DNA from: Rhodopseudomonas palustris
GTDB lineage: Bacteria > Pseudomonadota > Alphaproteobacteria > Rhizobiales > Xanthobacteraceae
Length of the DNA: 64,000 nucleotides
Direction: 5' to 3'
Assembly (NCBI RefSeq): GCF_034479375.1
Contig: NZ_CP140155.1
Location: 4,936,501 to 5,000,500 of the forward strand
How positions within the stretch are numbered: the stretch's first letter is position 1; every line of letters starts with the position of its first letter. The notes beneath the pieces were generated by a model, which made no database searches, had not been told where the DNA came from, and saw only the letters and a program-made list of their open reading frames with translations. Positions 63,241 through 64,000 of the stretch are shown one piece after another. A program made the translations under genes and the position numbers.

Positions 63241-63707
63241 CAGTCCTTGCTCCATCGCGCCGCGGCCGCGTCGTCGCGGTCGTGCGCCTCGACCCAGCGC
63301 GTGCCGTCGGCGCGCTCCTCGCGCTTCCAGAACGGCGCGTTGGCCTTCAGATAATCCATCAGGAATTCGGCTGCGGCGAATGCAGCCTGGCGGTGCGACG
63401 ACGCGGCCAGCACCAGCACGATGTTGTCGCCCGGCAGCATCCGGCCGACGCGGTGGACGATGGTCAGCGCGGTCACCGGCCAGCGCTTCACGGCTTCGGC
63501 GGCGTGGCGGCCGATCTCGTCTTCGGCCATGCCGGGATAGTGCTCGAGCGTCAATGCCGCGACGGCATCATCGCCTTCGGCGCCGCGGCAGATGCCGCTG
63601 AAGCTCACCACCGCGCCGATATCGGTGCGGCCGGCGGTGATCGCCGCGATCTCGGCGGCGATGTCGAAATCGGCGTCCTGAATGCGGATCGTCACCGGAA
63701 CGGTCAT
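63240..63707 (-). CDS. moaE: Molybdopterin synthase catalytic subunit
   Basis: 155 residues: GAVVSFSGICRGAEG, LTLEHYPGMAEDEI, VHRVGRMLPGDNIVLVLAAS and MDYLKANAPFWKRE carrying the active-site Lys residues. With MoaD it inserts the two sulfur atoms into precursor Z to make molybdopterin. It lies 24 bp after moaD and overlaps prmB. Confidence 0.95.
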   Translation of the reverse strand: MTVPVTIRIQDADFDIAAEIAAITAGRTDIGAVVSFSGICRGAEGDDAVAALTLEHYPGMAEDEIGRHAAEAVKRWPVTALTIVHRVGRMLPGDNIVLVLAASSHRQAAFAAAEFLMDYLKANAPFWKREERADGTRWVEAHDRDDAAAARWSKD

Positions 63708-63731
63708 CGGATCATCCCGTGCGCGGTGCGC

Positions 63732-63983
63732 TCAGCCGCCGGTCATCGGCGGGAAAAAGGCGACCTCGCGGGCGCCCGCGATCGGCGTTTCGGGGCGCAC
63801 ATGGGTGCGGTCGAGCGCGGTGCGGATCACGCCCGGCTTTTCGAACGCGAAGGCGTAGCCTTCGCCACGCGCCGACAGCCAGCTGATCAGATCGGACACG
63901 GTCGCGACCTCGGCCGGCGGCTCGATGGTTTCCTCGTCGAGGCCGACCCGCTCGCGGACCCAGGCGAAATACTTCACCTTCAT
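63732..63983 (-). CDS. moaD: Molybdopterin synthase sulfur-carrier subunit
   Basis: 83 residues with the ubiquitin-like fold (MKVKYFAWVRERVGLDEETI) and the C-terminal FFPPMTGG, whose last Gly is thiocarboxylated. First gene of moaD-moaE-prmB in this window; more genes may lie upstream beyond 64000. Confidence 0.95.
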   Translation of the reverse strand: MKVKYFAWVRERVGLDEETIEPPAEVATVSDLISWLSARGEGYAFAFEKPGVIRTALDRTHVRPETPIAGAREVAFFPPMTGG

Positions 63984-64000
63984 CGCGAATCCTCTTCGAT

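Overview
The window is GC-rich chromosomal DNA of an alphaproteobacterium. Its gene set and interspersed palindromic repeats point to the Bradyrhizobium/Rhodopseudomonas group: a TIGR02301-type secreted protein, a YkuD L,D-transpeptidase, an extensin-like protein, a periplasmic amino-acid-type binding protein, many acyl-CoA enzymes, and repeats with palindromic GTCATTCCGG or CATCCTTCGAG ends between genes. No transposase, phage gene, plasmid gene or CRISPR array was found. The genus is an inference; no marker such as rRNA is present.

Layout. 0-5.5 kb: tail of an unknown gene, a repeat, a TonB-dependent siderophore receptor and a DUF2339 membrane protein. 5.5-9.7 kb: two minus-strand groups, one with an HD hydrolase, a tyrosine-phosphatase-like protein and a Nudix-like regulator (probably NAD metabolism), the other with tag and ygfZ. 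9.8-17.3 kb: housekeeping genes (a dihydroorotase-family protein, several small conserved proteins, a Nudix hydrolase, an SRAP protein, an FAD-linked hydroxyacid dehydrogenase, a Sua5-type tRNA threonylcarbamoylation enzyme), then tRNA-Pro(CGG).

17.8-34.6 kb is the most coherent region and looks like an amine-utilisation island. It holds an alpha/beta hydrolase and a copper amine oxidase divergent from an AraC regulator. Next comes a complete gene set for the N-methylglutamate pathway: gmaS, mgsC, mgsB, mgsA, an XRE-cupin regulator and a GlxA-type regulator on the minus strand, facing mgdA-mgdB-mgdC-mgdD and purU on the plus strand. The expected flow is methylamine to gamma-glutamylmethylamide to N-methylglutamate to glutamate, with the methyl carbon passed to tetrahydrofolate and released as formate through PurU. 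A sarcosine-oxidase reading of the mgd genes cannot be excluded from sequence alone.

34.8-43.8 kb: acyl-CoA dehydrogenase, aspartate/glutamate-type racemase, a likely three-gene run (MDR oxidoreductase, thioesterase, SDR), an Lrp regulator, a binding protein and an acyl-CoA ligase. 43.9-47 kb: a CobC-like aminotransferase, then a small Crp/Fnr-linked group (two-TM protein, FNR-type box, regulator, DUF2892 protein, AhpD-like protein). 47-57.1 kb: ribB with a degenerate second domain, glutaryl-CoA dehydrogenase, a metallo-beta-lactamase-fold hydrolase, a DUF1499 protein, an acyl-CoA ligase, extensin-like and L,D-transpeptidase cell-wall proteins, and a CorA transporter. 57.1-58.4 kb has no convincing protein gene but carries four interspersed repeats and a promoter-like site followed by a hairpin-rich stretch. 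58.4-64 kb: tadA, a pseudouridine synthase with a very long repetitive basic N-terminus, rsmD, prmB, moaE and moaD.
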